The position numbers and the translations under genes are program-made. Below, piece after piece: positions 61,648 through 64,000 of a stretch of 64,000 nucleotides of DNA. The notes below the pieces were generated by a model that saw only the letters and a program-made list of their open reading frames with translations, was not told the DNA's origin and ran no database searches. This stretch comes from Jacaranda mimosifolia (taxonomy: Eukaryota > Streptophyta > Magnoliopsida > Lamiales > Bignoniaceae). The stretch spans positions 4,015,501-4,079,500 of the forward strand of contig CM032124.1 in NCBI GenBank assembly GCA_018894105.1, read 5' to 3'. Position 1 is the stretch's first letter. Each line of letters begins with the position of its first letter.

Positions 61648-62000
61648 CACTAAAAAAAAAAAAATTAATTTTTAGTAATATTCAGTATTGGTCATAATTA
61701 AAACTTATAGTGACCAAAACAGAATAGTTATTAGAAGCACTCAACTAATGTTTATGTATAGCAATCATGAAATTCGATTTTTGTTAAAAGTTCTAATTGA
61801 TCACTATACGACTAGCCGAGGCTTACAAATCATAGCAACCATTAATTATCGCTACCAAATATTGGTTGATTGCAAAAGAATTTTATGTAATTTGACTTTG
61901 ACAACTAAATAATTTTTGATCTATAAATTTGCATATTCAGCAACCACTTTGTAACTATCATTAAGATTTTGGTCGTTAAAATCAATTTTCTTGTAGTTAA
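61648..62000. mobile_element. CACTA-like MITE, tentative
   Basis: Left CACTAAAAAAAAAAAAATTA. Right end TCAATTTTCTTGTAGTTA, in reverse complement TAACTACAAGAAAATTGA, near the CACTACAAGAAA type. Inside, TAGTGACCAAAAC and GGTCGTTAAAATC-type repeats. The last base of the right terminus deviates and no 3-bp duplication is certain. Confidence 0.4.
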
Positions 62001-62148
62001 AAAATTATTTATGTGCCACCTGCGTAAACTCAGCAGTGAATCTTACTTCATAGAGATCAACAATTCATATTTGATACTTTATGAATAAAAAATTATTACT
62101 TCATATGTATACATCTTATATACATATATTATGCATACGTGCATATGC

Positions 62149-62180
<32 letters not shown>
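62149..62180 (+). repeat. (GT)n microsatellite
   Basis: Over 30 bp of GT repeats following GCATATGCGTGC. Confidence 0.9.
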
Positions 62181-62181
<1 letters not shown>

Positions 62182-62326
62182 ATGTGAAGTCATCGATAAG
62201 GTTGTCTTCAAGTTCATTTGTACCTTCCAAAACAAAGAGCTAGGTCAGGTATTAGGATTTAGGATCTATAGCACAACCTATGATTAGCGATTATTAATAG
62301 TTGGGTAGGTTTGAATTATAATTTTT

Positions 62327-63178
62327 AATGAATGTTTGAGAAATTAGACCGGTGATCGAATCGATGGCCTTATCGATTATTGATTCGATCTATTCAACCG
62401 ATTTAACCACTGATTCAATCTGTATGATGTCATAATTATATTTAATATTATATAAATATATTAGAAATATAAAAATGTAAATATATATATGTAAAGGGAA
62501 AAAAAAAATTGCCTAGTATCATGGAACTTTTTTCAAACTCCACTCCATAATAATATCCATACATCAATTTAAAATGCCAACTCATCTAATCAGACTTACT
62601 AGAAAATATCTTTACAGAATCCATTATAACTTACAAAAACAATAAATACCCACTCAAATAACACAAAAGTTTCAAATGTACATAAAAAGCAATATTACAA
62701 TGGACAACAAATTCACAATATACAATTTTTCAATCATCATTCATACTCTCATCAAATCTTGTCAAAGGAACAATATTCATAATATCACCACCATCACTTG
62801 AACCAATCACAATGCTACCATACTTTGAAAAGGATTTAAATGAGAAAATAGAAGGAAAACAAGAAAAAAGAAGATTGAAAATGAAAAAATGATACTAAAG
62901 TCTAAACTCTCGTAATTGTTGCGTCTTTGCTTGGCGCTGCTGCTTGCCTTTTGTTGGAGTGTTGGTAAGTTAGCTTTAGGATTTTTATTTTTTATGTAAT
63001 TAATTTCTAGTTTTTATTTAAAAAAAACTAAAAATTGATTTTTTTTTTAAATATCGGTTCACCGATTGAACCGATTTACACTGATTTTTAACAAACTAGT
63101 TTTATACATCAAATCGGATCGGGACTTTGGCCGGTTCCTACTCGAACTGGCTGGTTCCGTCCGATTTCTTAATCATTG
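62327..63178. mobile_element. Divergent CGGTTC-type hAT-like element
   Basis: Left end near AATGTTTGAGAAATTAGACC; right end in reverse complement CAATGATTAAGAAATCGGAC. Subterminal phrases GATTCGATCTATTCAACCGA and CGGTTCACCGATTGAACCGA pair it with the family at 26753, 50670 and 51878. No clear target duplication; ends approximate. The internal part (62480-62960) has no gene. Confidence 0.55.
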
Positions 63179-63388
63179 CCTTCAATACTTAAGTTAAATA
63201 TCACATGTTGAGCTAATATATTAAGAAAAATGTCAAGAAAATTAAAGTTTACCGTCTTTTTTGAATTTGGTGGATAATTATAGTGGTGAAATGACAAATA
63301 CATGTGAGATCAGATCTTCTTGTGTGAGAGTAATGCTTAACGTGTCCCTTGTCAATGGTAAGATTATGGCCGTATGGTGAGTTGGGAC

Positions 63389-63663
63389 CAATGGCGTATT
63401 CAGAAATTTAAGTAAGTAGAATTAAAATATTAATAAAAAATAAATTTAAAATAATTAATATTTAATAAGTGAAAAAATAAATGGGTGGATGGGATAATAA
63501 GGTCTCGAACCAGTGACCTGCGATCGCACATGATCAAATATACTGAGAGTCATTTTAATATTAAATGGGATCAAAATATTATACATTCATCATTTTTATA
63601 TAAATATAAATATAAAAAAATTAACAAATTGACCCCACATAAAGGGCTGTAAATCCGCCACTA
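63389..63663. mobile_element. hAT-like MITE, 275 bp, perfect 8-bp TSD
   Basis: GTTGGGAC flanks both sides (63381-63388 and 63664-63671). Ends: left CAATGGCGTATTCAGAAATT, right in reverse complement TAGTGGCGGATTTACAGCCC, an imperfect inverted repeat of the widespread TAGTGGCGGAxxCAGAAATTT class. No coding sequence. Confidence 0.8.
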
Positions 63664-63671
63664 GTTGGGAC

Positions 63672-64000
63672 TTGTGACTTAGGAGTTCGTCGGGTTGATC
63701 CATGGAAAAATGTGCCGATCGTGGGCCATTCTTTTATTATTTGTATTTTTGTCTGGGCAAGGGTGGCTGCTGTTTAGTATTAGGTGGGGCTTGGCTAGGA
63801 GCCTTTTCTATGGGCTACGATGGGGGCTAGATGATGGGTAAAGAGAGAGCTCTTGGGTGGATGGTGGACTGGTGAGGAGAGTAGAGAAGGTTTCATTTTT
63901 ATAAAAAAATATTTAATATATATGTTATATATTTATATAATAAAATAGGATATGAAATAGAAAATGAAACATAGGATTTAAATCAGTTCATGATGGTTGG
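63672..64000. other. Window end, no gene
   Basis: Slightly G-rich (GGGCTACGATGGGGGCTAG), then AT-rich. No gene or boundary recognised. Confidence 0.4.

Overview
This is nuclear DNA of a flowering plant, most likely a eudicot. It is AT-rich, its genes have GT-AG introns, and most of it is transposon-derived. I recognise three protein-coding loci and two P450 gene fragments. There are no bacterial features, rRNA or convincing tRNA genes.

Layout. 1-3472: decayed Ty1-copia polymerase and LTR, with a CACTA-type end. 4919-8186: solo LTR of a Ty3-gypsy family with very long LTRs and a 5-bp target duplication. 8822-12278: a divergent LTR-like repeat in the opposite orientation, carrying minisatellites. 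12633-21658 (+): a rhodanese-domain chloroplast protein gene (STR11 type) in ten exons. 22280-24049 (-): an intact two-exon CYP71-type cytochrome P450, convergent with STR11. 24843-25087 and 30316-30705 (-): two P450 5'-end fragments that were duplicated together with promoter sequence. 25681-32458: tandem duplications, a miniature LTR element (TRIM) with a hAT-like insertion in one LTR, a foldback MITE and a Mutator-like element. 32773-44158 (-): an 11.4-kb Ty3-gypsy element with about 3.2-kb LTRs, TSD GTCTT, an initiator-tRNA-Met primer site, a gag remnant and little polymerase. 44164-58400: AT-rich DNA with a Mutator-like element holding an LTR fragment, several hAT-like elements and CACTA-type ends. 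59157-61093 (-): a second CYP71-type P450, complete in motifs but with a one-base frameshift. 61176-64000: microsatellite and more hAT-like elements.

The most interesting observation is in the STR11 gene. A 1,434-bp hAT-like element (14989-16422) lies inside a coding exon, flanked by the 10-bp direct repeat GATGCTGGTA. A GT in the left copy and an AG at the element/right-copy junction could let the whole element be removed as an intron. The reading frame would be kept, with only two extra residues (Asp-Ala). This looks like a transposon that has become, or could become, an intron. The same gene has CT instead of GT at the donor expected for intron 3, so whether it still works is open.

The P450s are probably ER-anchored monooxygenases of specialised metabolism. 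They and their fragments mark a locally expanding and decaying CYP71 cluster. Nothing suggests that STR11 and the P450s act in one pathway. All calls come from reading the sequence and from memory of the families; no database search was run.
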